A DNA stretch of 64,000 nucleotides, from contig JFHB01000087.1 in NCBI GenBank assembly GCA_000729835.1, positions 56,017 to 120,016 on the forward strand, written 5' to 3'. The notes beneath the pieces are model-generated. The model had not been told where the DNA came from. It saw nothing but the letters and a program-made list of their open reading frames with translations, and made no database searches. Positions 35,624 to 47,397 of the stretch are shown here, piece after piece. This stretch comes from Atkinsonella hypoxylon. Lineage: Eukaryota; Ascomycota; Sordariomycetes; Hypocreales; Clavicipitaceae. Position 1 is the first letter of the stretch. Every line of letters begins with the position of its first letter. Both the position numbers and the translations under genes were made by a program.

Positions 35624-37846
35624 CCTATCTTGCCAGATCTCTTGAGAACCACGGGCCTCGTTTAAGGGATCTAGACGGCCACTTCCTCCAATATCCAGCA
35701 ACTTAGGATTTAGACCTTCTAAATCCCCGTTATTAGAAGGAATCTAACTAGGAGCCCGTTTAGGAACTAGGGCTAATAGCTCTATAGCATCGTTATTGGT
35801 ATTATCTTCTTCTTCTTTAAAATTAGATAATTCCTCGATTTAGCTATATTCCTTAGGATTAAAACCAAGCTATTAAGGGATTTAAACCTCTATAGGATAA
35901 CTAGCATTATAACCGCTATTATAACTACTAAATCCTATATAAGAGAGATTAGCGTGGTTTTTACATACTCTAGGGGTCTCTTGCCCCTTAAGCTGTAGAA
36001 AGAAACCATGCTTTTTGGGATTTAGAAGCCTATAGCAGCTTCTATTAGCTAGAAATAGCTGATTTCTAAGGAGAGTGCCCCCTATTAAATAGTGCTTTAG
36101 ACCACTAATTAGGTTAGTATCTAAACCTAGGCAATATAGAGCATCCTTTAGAGCTAAAGGCCTGTATTTAGCTAGATTTATACTAACTAGTACTTAGAAT
36201 ACAGCAGTTCCCTGTCCTTTAGGATAAATAGGACCTCCTCTAGTAGCAATAGGCGCGGTTTTACCCTTTTTTATAGGCTTAAAAGTCCTAAAAAATGCCT
36301 TATTGTTAACTATATAACAGGTAGAACCTGTATTGTATAGTAAGGAGTTTTTAATTATTCTATTAGAATAGTTAAAAGAAGGGGTATTATTACTAGTAGT
36401 ACTAGTATTACTAGTAGTAGATTCTGTATCTAAATCGTAAGAATTATCACTACTAGAACTGCTAGATTCACTATTAAAATCTATAGTATTCTAGTTGCTA
36501 GTAGATAGGTTATAACAACCTATAGCAAAAGCAGCTTCTCTATCCTTATTCCTAGAGTTTTTATTACTTCTTCTTCGGCCCTTCTACTTCTTCTTATTCT
36601 TAGAGGCTTTATCTATATCTTTAGAGGCATTAGAATCGTTAGAATTAGAATCAGAATTCTTCTTCTAATTAAGAGGATTCTTTCCTTAGTTAGCTTTATT
36701 ATTATTAAAACTATTAGAATTAGAAGCTTTATAACTAAGAGCCTTAGATATAGAGGAGCTTTTATCTCTTTATTCTTCTAATAAGTTAGCTATAAGGAAC
36801 TGTAAATTCAGCATTTTTATAGATAGACCTTATGCTCTAGTAGCTCTAATAGAATATCGCTGCCTTTTAGCCTAGCTAGGGAAGGTCTTCTTTAAAGCAT
36901 CAATATAATAATTTACCTAGTTAATAGGATTAATAGCTACACTATAGAGCTATAATCTAGCTAGTAAATTATTAAATTTAGCATTAAAGGCCTCTAAAGA
37001 TCCCTTATAGTTTAAAAACGATAAGTTGTAATAACTAGTATATAGCGTACTACATTGTATTTTAGCACTCTACAAATACTGCCTAACTAGAACGTTATAG
37101 GTATCTACAGAGGACTTATGCTAGCTTATAGCAGCTTAAGGTCTAGATTAGCAACTATCTCTTATAATTATAAGGATAATAGCTTGTTCTAAATCTACTA
37201 AAGTACTAGTTATACTAGGATTATTAATAAATTAAGGGAATTCTAGTGCCCTAAATTAAATAGTTAAAGCTTGCTTCTACTGTTTAAAATTTTTAGGGCC
37301 TTTTAGCTTAGCAGCCTCTAGAATAGAGTGGACCTTCTTATTTAACTCTTTTATAGTGCCTTTATTAAAAGTAGGTAGAAAAGTAGCACTATTAGAGGAA
37401 CTAGAAGGTTTAGGAACTTTAAAAGAGACTTTAGAAGTCTTAGAAGTAACAGGATCTGTCTTAGGAGACCCTATTAAGAGATTACCTATAGATGTAATTA
37501 TAGTATCTAATTTACTTAGTAAATTAGCTATATTACCTTCATTTTGGCTTTATTTTGCTTCACTATACCTAATAAATCTATTTAGGGTCTTTTGTTGCTT
37601 ATCTATTTAAGCTTTTAGGTTAGCTTGTACATTATAGACTTACACTACTCTTTTAGAAGCTAATCTAGCTTCTTTTAGAGCCTTCTTAGCTGTATAATCT
37701 TCTTTATTAGAAGAGGAATCTACTAGCTAAGGGGGGGATCTAGCTGGACTAGGAAAGCTAGTAGCAGCAGCTGTAGCTAGTGTACTAGAACTACTACCCT
37801 GTTTAGGGCTTGTGCTCTTTCCCTTGCCTGTTCCTTTTGGTGCTAT
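35624..37846 (-). pseudogene. gag and protease relic of copy G (Copia family A)
   Basis: Minus-strand Gag from 37846 (start reads ATA) through the basic Lys/Arg stretch near 36570, the Ser/Asp/Thr-rich stretch near 36400-36480, and protease near 36320, ending shortly before the integrase zinc motif. The protease motif reads N-T-G-S. A short stretch near 37450 is reduced relative to other copies. It is fairly well kept at the 35640-36330 end, where several CpA/CpG sites persist. Truncated by the junction with F. Confidence 0.82.
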
Positions 37847-38774
37847 TTTAAGAGCTTAAAATATAGCTAATTTAACGCTCTTTATAGCTAATTATAGCCT
37901 AAATTACAGTGGAAATAGTAGTAAATAACAGTAATAATTCTTACTAAATATAGGCTAGAAGTGCCCTATATCTTTAGAAATTATACTAAGATTTTTCTCT
38001 AATTTCTTTTGTAATAGGTATAACGGGCTCTAAAGGCTACGTTATATCGCAATCTGTATGTATATACAATTTGTATAGCAAACTAGATTAACAAGCGGTT
38101 GCGAGGGGCATAAAATATAGGTTCTAGCTATTTTTAGCTAAAAAATTTAGGAGATTCTTCTCTAATTAGGTTCTAATAAATTAGTGGAGACCTAGGCACA
38201 GCTAATTTAGGGATATTTAGCTAATTCCTACTTTAAAATCCTAACTAGTGGGATTACTACACAAATTAATTCTGCAACCGAAAACACAGGAATATCTGCA
38301 ATAAGAGCTGTTAGGCATACACTATAAATTGTAGTATAGCTACTAATAGAGGTGCATAGGGTGCACAATATACAAGATAACAGCACAACAACGAGCGATG
38401 CAGTGCAGCGCTAAGCTTATTTCTTAATAGAAATAATTAATTAGGCAGTGCCTAATAAAACGATTTGCAGTGCAAATGTAATGTATGCAGATGTGTATAT
38501 TTTGATGTTGCGCAATAATAGAACCTAGCTATTAAGAATAGCTTCAAAAGTGTGTATACATAGGGTGCATAGGACTAGTGTAGGAGGCATAGGGTGGGCA
38601 GAATAAAAACACTAGTATAGTGGCTGGCGATATATGTGTGGTAGGTATTAATAGCTTCCAGCAAGCTACTAATAACAGCAATAGCTGCTAGCGCAGGTCT
38701 CAATATAGCTTCTAGTGGGTAATACAGTACACAATAGTAGATTTTAGCGGGCTAACAGCTTGCAGATAGGTCTT
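37847..38774 (-). other. Untranslated leader of copy G
   Basis: Equivalent to the A1 leader; no conserved frame. Confidence 0.6.
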
Positions 38775-38788
38775 CCGGGCTCATAACC
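38775..38788 (-). other. Primer binding site of copy G (unmutated form)
   Basis: On the minus strand GGTTATGAGCCCGG, the least altered version in a family A copy and identical to that of the miniature element. It continues AAGACC. Confidence 0.78.
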
Positions 38789-39483
38789 TATTGAAAATAA
38801 TAGGGATTACAGAACTAGATATCTAAGAGGGTAGTAGTCTCTTAGATTTAGCACCTGTAATTACTCCTAGCAATTATTACGTAGTAGAAGCAGCAGCAGC
38901 CTAAATCAAGCTGTAGTGTATAGTATAGATTACGTAGAGGCAATAGATAACTGTAATAGTAGTATCTTTATATTGAGAGCGCTGTAACGAACTTAGTAAG
39001 GGTAGGATCTTAAATCTTTCTAGTCCTTTATAGACCTACTAACTATATTAGCAGGCTATAGTTGCTAGAAGGGGCTTATAGGCTACTTTATAATTTCCGC
39101 AAAAAGATTTACTATATAAAAACAAAAAAATCAACTTACAGCTATATAAACGAGACGCTTACGTGTATAATTTAATAAATTCCACTAATAATAAGTAACC
39201 CTTATAAGCAACTCTATCTAACAATTATATTATTAAAAAGCCCTAATTCTTAGCTTTTAAATAGTATACTTCTTGAATTTCTACCATTACTAGTTGTAGA
39301 GAAAATCGCTGTTAAAGTTAACTATAGGTTAGGCAACTTTGCCTTAGTCGATTCTAGATGTTTCGCATCTAGTAACAGCGATATCTCTACCAAAAATCAA
39401 CGTAATAAGACCTAATGAGGGTCACGTGATAGAGCAACTAGTAGGCATAAAAATAGGCTATACAGGGTAGCTTATTTTTAACA
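38789..39483 (-). repeat. 5' LTR of copy G
   Basis: TATTGAAAATAATAGG to TTTTTAACA, 695 bp, directly followed on the right by copy E coding DNA. Confidence 0.92.
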
Positions 39484-41228
39484 CGAAGAAGAAGTAATAA
39501 AAATTCTGGGAACAAGGATGGAGAAGCTGCTTTTGCTATAGGTTGTTATAACCTATCCACTAGCAACCAGGATACTATAGAATCTGACGATTCTAGCAGT
39601 TCTAGTAGTGATGATTCTTACGATTTAGATACAGAATCTACTACTAGTGATACTAGTACTACTAGTAATAATACCCCTTCTTTTAACTATTCTAATGGAA
39701 TAATTAAAAACTCCTTACTATACAATACAGGTTCTACCTATTATATAGTTAACAATAAGGCATTTTTTAGGACTTTTAAGCCTATAAAAAAGGGTAAAAC
39801 CGCGCCTATTGCTACTAGAGGAGGTCCTATTTATCCTAAAGGACAGGGAACTGCTGTATTCTAGGTACTAGTTAGTATAAATCCAGCTAAATAAAGGCCT
39901 TTAGCTCTAAAGGATGCTCTGTATTGCCTAGGTTTAGATATTAACCTAATTAGTGGTCTAAAGCACTATTTAATAGAGAGCACTCTCCTTAGAAATCAGC
40001 TATTTCTAGCTAATAGAAGCTGCTGTAGGCTTCTAAATCCTAAAAAGCATGGTTTCTTTCTACAGCTTAAGGGGCAAGAGACCCCTAGAGTGTGTAAAAA
40101 CCACGCTAATCTCTCTTATATAGGATTTCTAGCTAGCAATAGTTATAATGGCGGTTATAATGCTAGTTATCCTATAGAGGTTTAAATCCCTTAACAGCTT
40201 AGTTTTAATCCAGAGGAATATAGCTGAATTAAGGAATTATCTAATTTTGAAGAAGATAATACTAATAACAATGCTATAGAGCCATTAGCCCTAGTTCCTA
40301 AACGGGCTCCTAGTTAGATTCCTTCTAATAACGGGGATTTAGAAGGTCTAAATCCTAAGTTGCTAGATATTAGAGGAAGTAGCTGTCTAGATCCCTTAAA
40401 CGAGGCCTATGGTTCTCAAGAGATCTAGCAAGATAGAGAGCAACAGGAAGCTAGCTCTAATGATAATTCTAGTAGTAATCCTACTGCTTCTTCTTTCTAT
40501 AAGAAGCTCCTAGAATTAGCTGCTACTTAGTATGTTAGATTAGGGCATATAGGACTCCCTTTACTAAAGAAGACTGCTTCTATTACTAAAGGTATTCCTA
40601 ATTTTACAAAAATTAAGGAAAAGGATTTTAACTGCCTAGCTTGCAACTAAGCTAAAGCTGTTAGAAGACCTAGTAAGTATGCTATTCCTAACCCCTCTAG
40701 ATGTTTAGATATTATAGAGGGAGATACCGTTAAAATAGAGCCTATACTGCACAATAAGAGGCCTTTAGTTCTTTTTCTAATTAATAGAAAATTACAGTAT
40801 AAGTGGTCTTTTAATCTAGCTAATAAAGAGGGTTTTACTCTTTATAGCTGTATTAGAAGCTTCTTTAAGGAATTAAAAAACTAGTATAACTGCTACCCTA
40901 AACACCTTCACTTTAATAGTAGTACAGAAATCGATACTAGGTTGTAAGCTTAGCTATCTTCTAAGGGTATTTGCTTTAGCACCTCTTGCCCCTATATTTA
41001 CAAACAGAATAGGTTAATAGAGAGAGCTATAAGGGTACTTCTAGACCGTTTGCGTGCTACCCTACAGTGGTCTTAATTACCTCTATATCTATAGTTTTAC
41101 ATCCTTCCTGCTATAGTGGATTTAGTTAATACTACTGCGAATAGTACTAAACCACTAAGTCCTAAACAGCTATATCTAGCTGATTTAGAGCCTTCTAAGA
41201 CCTATAAGCCTAATTTTACCAAAATAAG

Positions 41229-41752
41229 TATCAAAAGTAGCTTCAACACTAGTGCCAAAAGTGGCCACAACACCAGCGATACCAACATCGCTAGCTTCAT
41301 GCAACATCAGCTCCAACAGCTGTTACTAGCACAACTACTCCAACAGTAGCACAAAGGAACTTAGTTACAACAACTAAGTGTAGGAAACAAGTAGGTGTAG
41401 TAGACTAGGATAGGATACAACAGGGGTTATCTAGTCTGCTATCTTTCCTTTGTTATAGGGCTCTATATACACCAATATTAGCCCCTCTTATAGAGGCAGT
41501 GCAACGGATCACTTAGTATCTCTCGGAATTCTCTCGCTCTACAAGCTGCAGGATTTTCGGGTATTTAGCTATCCCCCTTCTTGTTTTTTCCTTCTCTTCT
41601 TCTCTTTCTTTCTCTCTTAGAATTAGCTATATATAGGCTGCTTCCTCTCTCCTAAGTTAGAGGAATTAAGCAAGCAATTTACACTCTTCTACACACTAGA
41701 AGCTTCTTTATCTTCTCTCTCTTCTGTTATCTCTTCTATCTTCTCTTTAATA
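41229..41752 (+). repeat. 5' LTR of element D
   Basis: TATCAAAAGTAGC to CTCTTTAATA, 524 bp, followed by the primer site. CAA/CAG-rich in its 5' part and pyrimidine-rich (CTTCTC) in its 3' part. The end reads TTTAATA here and TTTGATA in the 3' LTR and the solo LTR. Confidence 0.92.
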
Positions 41753-41765
41753 GTTATAAGCCTAG
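41753..41765 (+). other. Primer binding site of element D
   Basis: GTTATAAGCCTAG directly after the LTR, a mutated match to the same initiator tRNA-Met segment used by family A. Confidence 0.55.
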
Positions 41766-42480
41766 TTTGCCCTTCTTTAGCATCTTTACCTTTTCGATAA
41801 CTTTATTATCTTCTTTAGCTCCCTAAAGCTATTTACATTATTCTGTTATTATAGATACCTAGTATCTTCGATAACACTCTTTTTATTATACAGTTACGTG
41901 CTTTGCACTATACTACGTAATTTCCCTGTTATTAACAACGATAATATCTTTTCTTATTATTAACAACGATAACATCTTTCTCGTTATCTACTACAATAAC
42001 AACCTCTTTGATATTAATTACATAATATTAACCCTAACCCTAACCCTAGAGGGTTAGCAGAAGGAGTTAGTTATTAACCCTTTTAAAGAGATAACACTCG
42101 CAACAATTTAACAACAAGTTAAGCAGTTATACTACTAAAAGCGCCCTGATTTTTACTATAGATTTTGCTCTAATTTAAAATCTAACTTCTGTTCTAAATT
42201 TGTCTTTAAAAATAGAATATTTCCCTTAAATTAACTTCTTAATTTTCTTTTAGCATTAGTTTTAAATCTAACAGTAAAGTACAACATTAATTTTTAGTCT
42301 TAAATTTACACTAAATTTAACAATAAATTCTATAGCGAATTTAACTCTAATTACAAAACGGATTTCTACTACGGATTTATTATCGATTAATCTACTAGAT
42401 TTTTACTATAGATTCCACTACAGAGCTTAGATTAACAGCTTAATACTAACTTTATACAGCAAGAGACTGGAATTATTAGA
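41766..42480 (+). other. Leader of element D
   Basis: About 700 bases with repeats built on TTATTAACAACGATAA (near 41930-41990), a telomere-like stretch at 42029-42049, and AT-rich DNA. No start codon for Gag could be fixed with confidence; the Gag-like frame is recognisable only from about 42480. Confidence 0.55.
42029..42049 (+). repeat. Telomere-like CCCTAA repeats in the leader of element D
   Basis: Three CCCTAA-type units in a row (TA-ACCCTA-ACCCTA-ACCCTA) followed shortly by GAGGGTTAG on the same strand, so the two can pair. It lies between the primer site and Gag, inside the element, and so is not a chromosome end. Confidence 0.8.
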
Positions 42481-45400
42481 TTTTAGTTATTGAAAAATAC
42501 GCAACAAACGAAGGAGTCTAGAACTACCTAGATCTAGTAGAGAACAATAAAGAGGAACTAACTAAGCTATAAGAACTAATACCTAAGGATGTTAATAAAA
42601 AGGTTACTGTAGTAGGAGATTTAGATAACTATAAATTCTCTATTTTACAGTTCCTCTACACACAATATTGAATAAAGATCTAAGACTACTACAACTAGAA
42701 GAAGGCCCTTAACAGCATTTAACAATAGATAGTTAAAACAGTTAGTAACTACTACAAAACTATTAGCTATAAGCACAATATCGCTAAGTAGATCCTTCTT
42801 CTTTAACAACAATTAAAGCTAATATCTTAGGACAACAAAAAAGAAGTACTCTCTTAATATAAAGCTATATTAAAGAGCCCTTCTAGAACTAAGATAAAGG
42901 AATTTATTACTTCCTATAAGAAGGTGCTCTTAGAAGCACAGTAAATCGATCTTCTAGATACCTACAATCTTTAGCTAACTTTAGACTTCCTTAATGCTGT
43001 TTAGCAAATTAACCCTTCCTTTTCAACCTATTAGTACAACAGAATTAGAGATAAATCGATCTCTAATAAGCCTAATTAGAAGGAAAAGATACTAAATAGC
43101 CACTAAATTGTAGATCTTTTTAAAAGCTAAATAAAGGCTAACAATAACAGATTCTTTACTAGCTTCTAGGACTAGAAAACTCCTTCTTCTTTAAAACAGC
43201 TAAATCCACTAAATTCAAATTCGAATTCGAATTTAAATCCTATATGTATCTATAGAAAGCCTTATAAGTATAACAAGTGTTATTACTTAGTAAGCAACAA
43301 TAGACTAAAAGACTGGAAACCTAACAAGAAGACTATTAAATCTATTTAACAAAAACTTAAGAACAATAAGTCTATAAAGAAGGTAATATATACATTAAAA
43401 AGAGATAACCTATCTATTAGCAACAATATTCTTCCTAAGGGATCCTCTTCTTCTTCTTCCTTAAATCCAGTTATTAGTTCTGCCTTTACTAATCTATCTT
43501 CTTCTTTTAGCAATTCTAATACCCCTTATCCTTTAAGGGACTCCTAGATTCTTAATTCTAGCTCTAATATCTATATAACTAATAACCTAGATAGGTTATT
43601 AAATTATAAGGAAGCTACTACAACACAATAGATCTTTGCTAGAGATTTAAGCCTTCCTATTCTAGGATACAGCTGCATTCTTATTAGAACTAATAAAGGA
43701 CTCTTCTAACTTCAATAGGTTGCCTTCGTTCCTACATTCTACACTAATGTAGCAAGCCTGGATAAGCTTCTACAAGCTAGATACAACTAGAATCTAAAGA
43801 CAGGTTAGGTTACAAAAGACTTAAGCAACCTCTTCTAAACAACAAGGAACTACAGGCAACTAACCATTAAATTTAACGAAATTAATAACAACAATCAACC
43901 TAATGGTTCCTTTTTAACAACTTCTTTAGCTTTAGCAGACCTATAGCATTAACAATTAGGGCATCCTAATAAGGAAGCTCTTAAACACCTAGTAGAAGCA
44001 ACTATAGGAGCTAAGGTCACTAGATTTACAAAAATCGAATGCAAAGCTTGTTCTCTTTTAAAGGCAACTAGGAAAATCAACAGGGAACCTCCTCTAGGCT
44101 CTAGTTCTAGGCTCTTCTGGAAAGTCTTTATTAATATCTTTAAGCTAGAACAAGGATATAACAGTTCTAATTTAGCTCTCCTAATAAAGGACAATTTTAC
44201 AAAGATAATTATATATTACCCTTTGTTTTCTTTAACTTAATAAGAGTTAGTCTTAAAGCTTAAAGTCTTTAACAACTATATAAAGAGACAATAGCAACTA
44301 GATATCTATATTATCTATTAAGATAACGAAAAAGGTCTTTAACAAGACTATACAACCTAGATCCAGCAATAAGGAATCGAAGATAAGCTAACAGCACTAT
44401 ATACCTTAGCCTAAAACAGTTAAGCTAAAAGATTAGGGGGTATAATAGCTACTAAAGCTAGGACCTTACAGCTTTCCTTGAATTTACCTTCCGAATTATA
44501 GCCTAAACTCTAGAAAACAGCAACGTTCTTATATAATAGAACCCCTTAATAAGGTATAGATTAGAAGACCCCTTTTTAGGTATTCTACACTTAGCTTTCT
44601 AAAAACAATAAGGATACTAGATATTCTAGCTTCCTTAAGCTAGATATCTCTTTCCTTAAAGCCTTTAGTTGTAAAGCTTATCCTCTTACACTAGAAGCTC
44701 TTAAGAACACAGCTAAACGAGAACTTAAGACTTTACTCTATATAGAGGTTAATTACCTAGTTAGTTATAATTCCTTAAATATCTTCTGCATTTAGATTCT
44801 AACGAAAAACAAGATTAGAAGAGTAAGAGATATTACTTTTAATAAATCTTCTTTCTACAACCTATACAAAAAGCAACCTATTCAGCAAGAACAAGAGGTT
44901 TAAATACAGCTTCTAGCATACATTAAATTAACCTTTAAATTCAAAGACTTCTAACTAACTACACTTATAGAAGTGCAGCTTCTACCTGTTTTAAACCTAG
45001 AAGAATACTAAGACTTTACTTCCTCTATAGAACCCTCTATAGATAAGGAACCTCTACAACAACAGGAACCTTCCTAGTTACTAACACTAAGTCTAAAGCC
45101 TTAGTCTCTTCCTTAACAGCTTCTACAACTAACTAACCCTTATAGGTTAGTAAGACTAGCTACCTATAATTCTTCTAACTTTGCCTTTACTAGTAGCTTT
45201 CTACTAGGCATAAAGGAAAGACTTTATCAATAAACTCTTCCCCCTAAACCTAGGAACTAGAAAGAGCTATAATAACACTAATTTATTAACAAGTTTAAAG
45301 AGGCAGCAATAAAGGAATTTAATAATAACTAAGAAAAGGGAACCTTTTAACTAACACTAGTTATAGATCTTCCTACTGAATATAAGCTAATTTCTTTTAC

Positions 45401-46850
45401 CTAGGTCTTTAAGTATAAATTTAATAAGTATAGATACCTTACTTAATTTAAAGCTAGAATCTGTATAAGAGGAGACCTTTAACCTATAAGCTTAAAAGAG
45501 ACTTATGCAGCAACCCTTACAGCTAGATCCTTTTAAATCCTTATAGTAATTCTAATGAAATTTAACCTTAATTCTATCTAAATAGACGCTATCTCTACCT
45601 TTACTAATAGTCTTTAAGATAAAACTATTTACATTAATTATCCTAATAGATTTAAGAAACTAGAATAGGCTTTATTGCTTCTTAGAGCTCTATATAGCCT
45701 AAAGAGGTCCCTCTATCTTTAGCAGAAAGATCTCTCTTTAACTCTTTAAAAACTATAACTATAGGTAGTTACAGAAGACCCTTATATTATAATTTTAGAT
45801 ACAGTAGTTATCTTCTACTTTATAGATAATATTGTACTTATCTTTTAATCTAAAAATAGAGATAAGGTATAAGGAATTGCATAAAGACTTTAAGATAGTT
45901 ATAAAATAAAGATCTTAGGGGATTTAAAGTAGTTTCTTAGAATTCGAATTATCTACAATTAAAAGCTTTAAAAGACCTAGCTTTTATAAGACTCTTATAT
46001 AGAGAAAATTGCTAACAAATTCCTCTCTAGAAAGATACCTAAGAAAACCTACCTAATTTTAGAACAACAACTTAAAAGGAACTAGCAATAAGCCTCTTCT
46101 TAATAGATATACTAGTATTAGAAGCTTATTGGTTCTATTAACTACCCTTCTACAATAATAAGGCTAGATATAGCTCTTGCTGTATCTAGACTCTCTAAGC
46201 ACCTTTAGAATCCCTCTAAATATTACTATAAAGTAGCTGTAGGAGTAGTTATCTACCTCTTTCTCACTCAATTTCTTGCTATTTAATTCTCTAATAGCAA
46301 CTAACAAGAGCTTATAGTAGCTTCTAATGCTGCTTACGCTAACGATAAAGAAACCTATAAATCGTTATAAGGCTCTTTCTTTAGTCTCTTTAGTGGAGCA
46401 ATTAGTTAGCAAGCAACTAAGCAACCTACAGTTACAACTTCCTCTACAGAAGCAGAGCTTCTAGCTCTTTCTACAACAGCAAAAGACTTAATCTCTATAT
46501 CTAGGCTTCTTAACTAATTAGGTCTTAAGCTAGATATTAGCAACTAACCCTCTGTTATCTAATGCAATAACCTTTAGATAATTTGTCTTATAACTCTCGA
46601 TATTCCTTAAATTAAGACTGCTTTAAAACACGTTAATATTTACAACTATTAGCTTTATTAGGCCTATAAAGAAGGCCTCTTCTAGCTCTCTTATACACTA
46701 ACAGCAGATATAGTTGCCGATAGACTTACTAAAGCTCTTATTAGTTAGAAATTTATTACCTTCTGTAATTAACTTAGTCTTATAGATATAGAAAGTCTTG
46801 TTAAGCTTAAAGAGCTTAAAGACTCTAAAGAGGAATAGATAGCTTGTTAA
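42481..46850 (+). pseudogene. gag-pol polyprotein relic of element D (Copia)
   Basis: Gag covers about 42480-43540 with a knuckle near 43239-43300: C-x-C(Y)-x-K-P-Y-K-Y-x-K-C-Y-Y-L, then W-K-P. Protease near 43550 reads W-I-L-N-S-S (Asp to Asn). GAG-pre-integrase is near 43945-44070 (Q-L-G-H-P-N, then C-K-A-C). The integrase core spans about 44100-44560. Reverse transcriptase spans about 45380-45850 with I-D-A-I-S-T-F and Y-F-I-D-N-I-V-L for the usual YVDDIV. RNase H spans about 46110-46800 with S-S-T-E-A-E-L-L-A-L and a D-R-L-T-K-A motif. The domain order is Ty1/Copia. TAA/TAG at Gln codons interrupt it many times, but CAA/CAG codons also survive. Confidence 0.88.
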
Positions 46851-46863
46851 ACAACAACCTATC

Positions 46864-46873
46864 TAGGGGGGTA
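46864..46873 (+). other. Polypurine tract of element D
   Basis: TAGGGGGGTA immediately before the 3' LTR, the expected plus-strand primer. Confidence 0.7.
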
Positions 46874-47397
46874 TATTAAAAGTAGCTTTAACACTAGTGC
46901 TAAAAGTGGCTACAACACTAGCGATACTAATATCGCCAGCTTTATGCAACATCAGCTCTAACAGCTGTTACTAGCACAACTACTCCAACAGTAGCACAAA
47001 GGAACTTAGTTACAACAACTAAGTGTAGGAAACAAGTAGGTGTAGTGGACTAGGATAGAATACAATAGGGGTTATCTAGTCTGCTATCTTTCCTTTGTTA
47101 TAGAGCTCTACACACACTAATATTAGCCCCTTTTATAGAGGTAGTGCAACGGATTACTCAGCATCTCTCGGAATTCTCTCGCTCTATAAGCTGCAGGATT
47201 TTCGGGTATCTAGCTATCCCCCTTCTTGTTTTTTCCTTCTCTTCTTCTCTTTCTTTCTCTCTTAGAATTAGCTATATATAGGCCGCTTCCTCCCTTCTAA
47301 GTTAGAGGAATCAAGCAAGCAATTCACACTCTTCTACACACTAGAAGCTTCTTCATCTTCTCTCTCTTCTGTTATCTCTTCTATCTCCTCTTTGATA
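46874..47397 (+). repeat. 3' LTR of element D
   Basis: 524 bp, same length as the 5' LTR; starts TATTAAAAGTAGC (first C changed) and ends CTCTTTGATA, followed by ATAAG. Confidence 0.92.

Larger units (their letters stand above)
35624..39483 (-). mobile_element. Copia family A, copy G (5' half)
   Basis: Minus-strand 5' half: 5' LTR (38789-39483), primer site, leader, Gag, protease and start of integrase, ending at F. On its right the LTR abuts plus-strand copy E mid-gene at CGAAG. Because copy C's outer flank is CCTAT and not CGAAG, C and G are probably halves of two different insertions. Confidence 0.8.
41229..47397 (+). mobile_element. Copia family D, complete element nested in copy E
   Basis: A 6,169-bp element with two 524-bp LTRs (41229-41752 and 46874-47397) and ATAAG duplicated at 41224-41228 and 47398-47402. 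Its LTR ends are TATCAAA...TTTGATA rather than TG...CA. It is a different Copia lineage from family A, shown by its CCHC-type knuckle and different sequence throughout. It retains more CA-rich codons than family A copies, so it probably arrived later. Confidence 0.93.

Noticed and set aside
16072..39483. C and G as one minus-strand element simply interrupted by F
   Set aside because: Outer flanks differ (CCTAT and CGAAG), F has no target duplication, and about 1.07 kb of the element is missing at the junction.
42029..42060. Chromosome end at the CCCTAA repeats
   Set aside because: Only three units, and they lie between the primer site and Gag of a complete, duplication-flanked retrotransposon.
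43949..44194. 81-codon minus-strand open stretch in element D
   Set aside because: Antisense of the GAG-pre-integrase and integrase region, which is recognisable on the plus strand.
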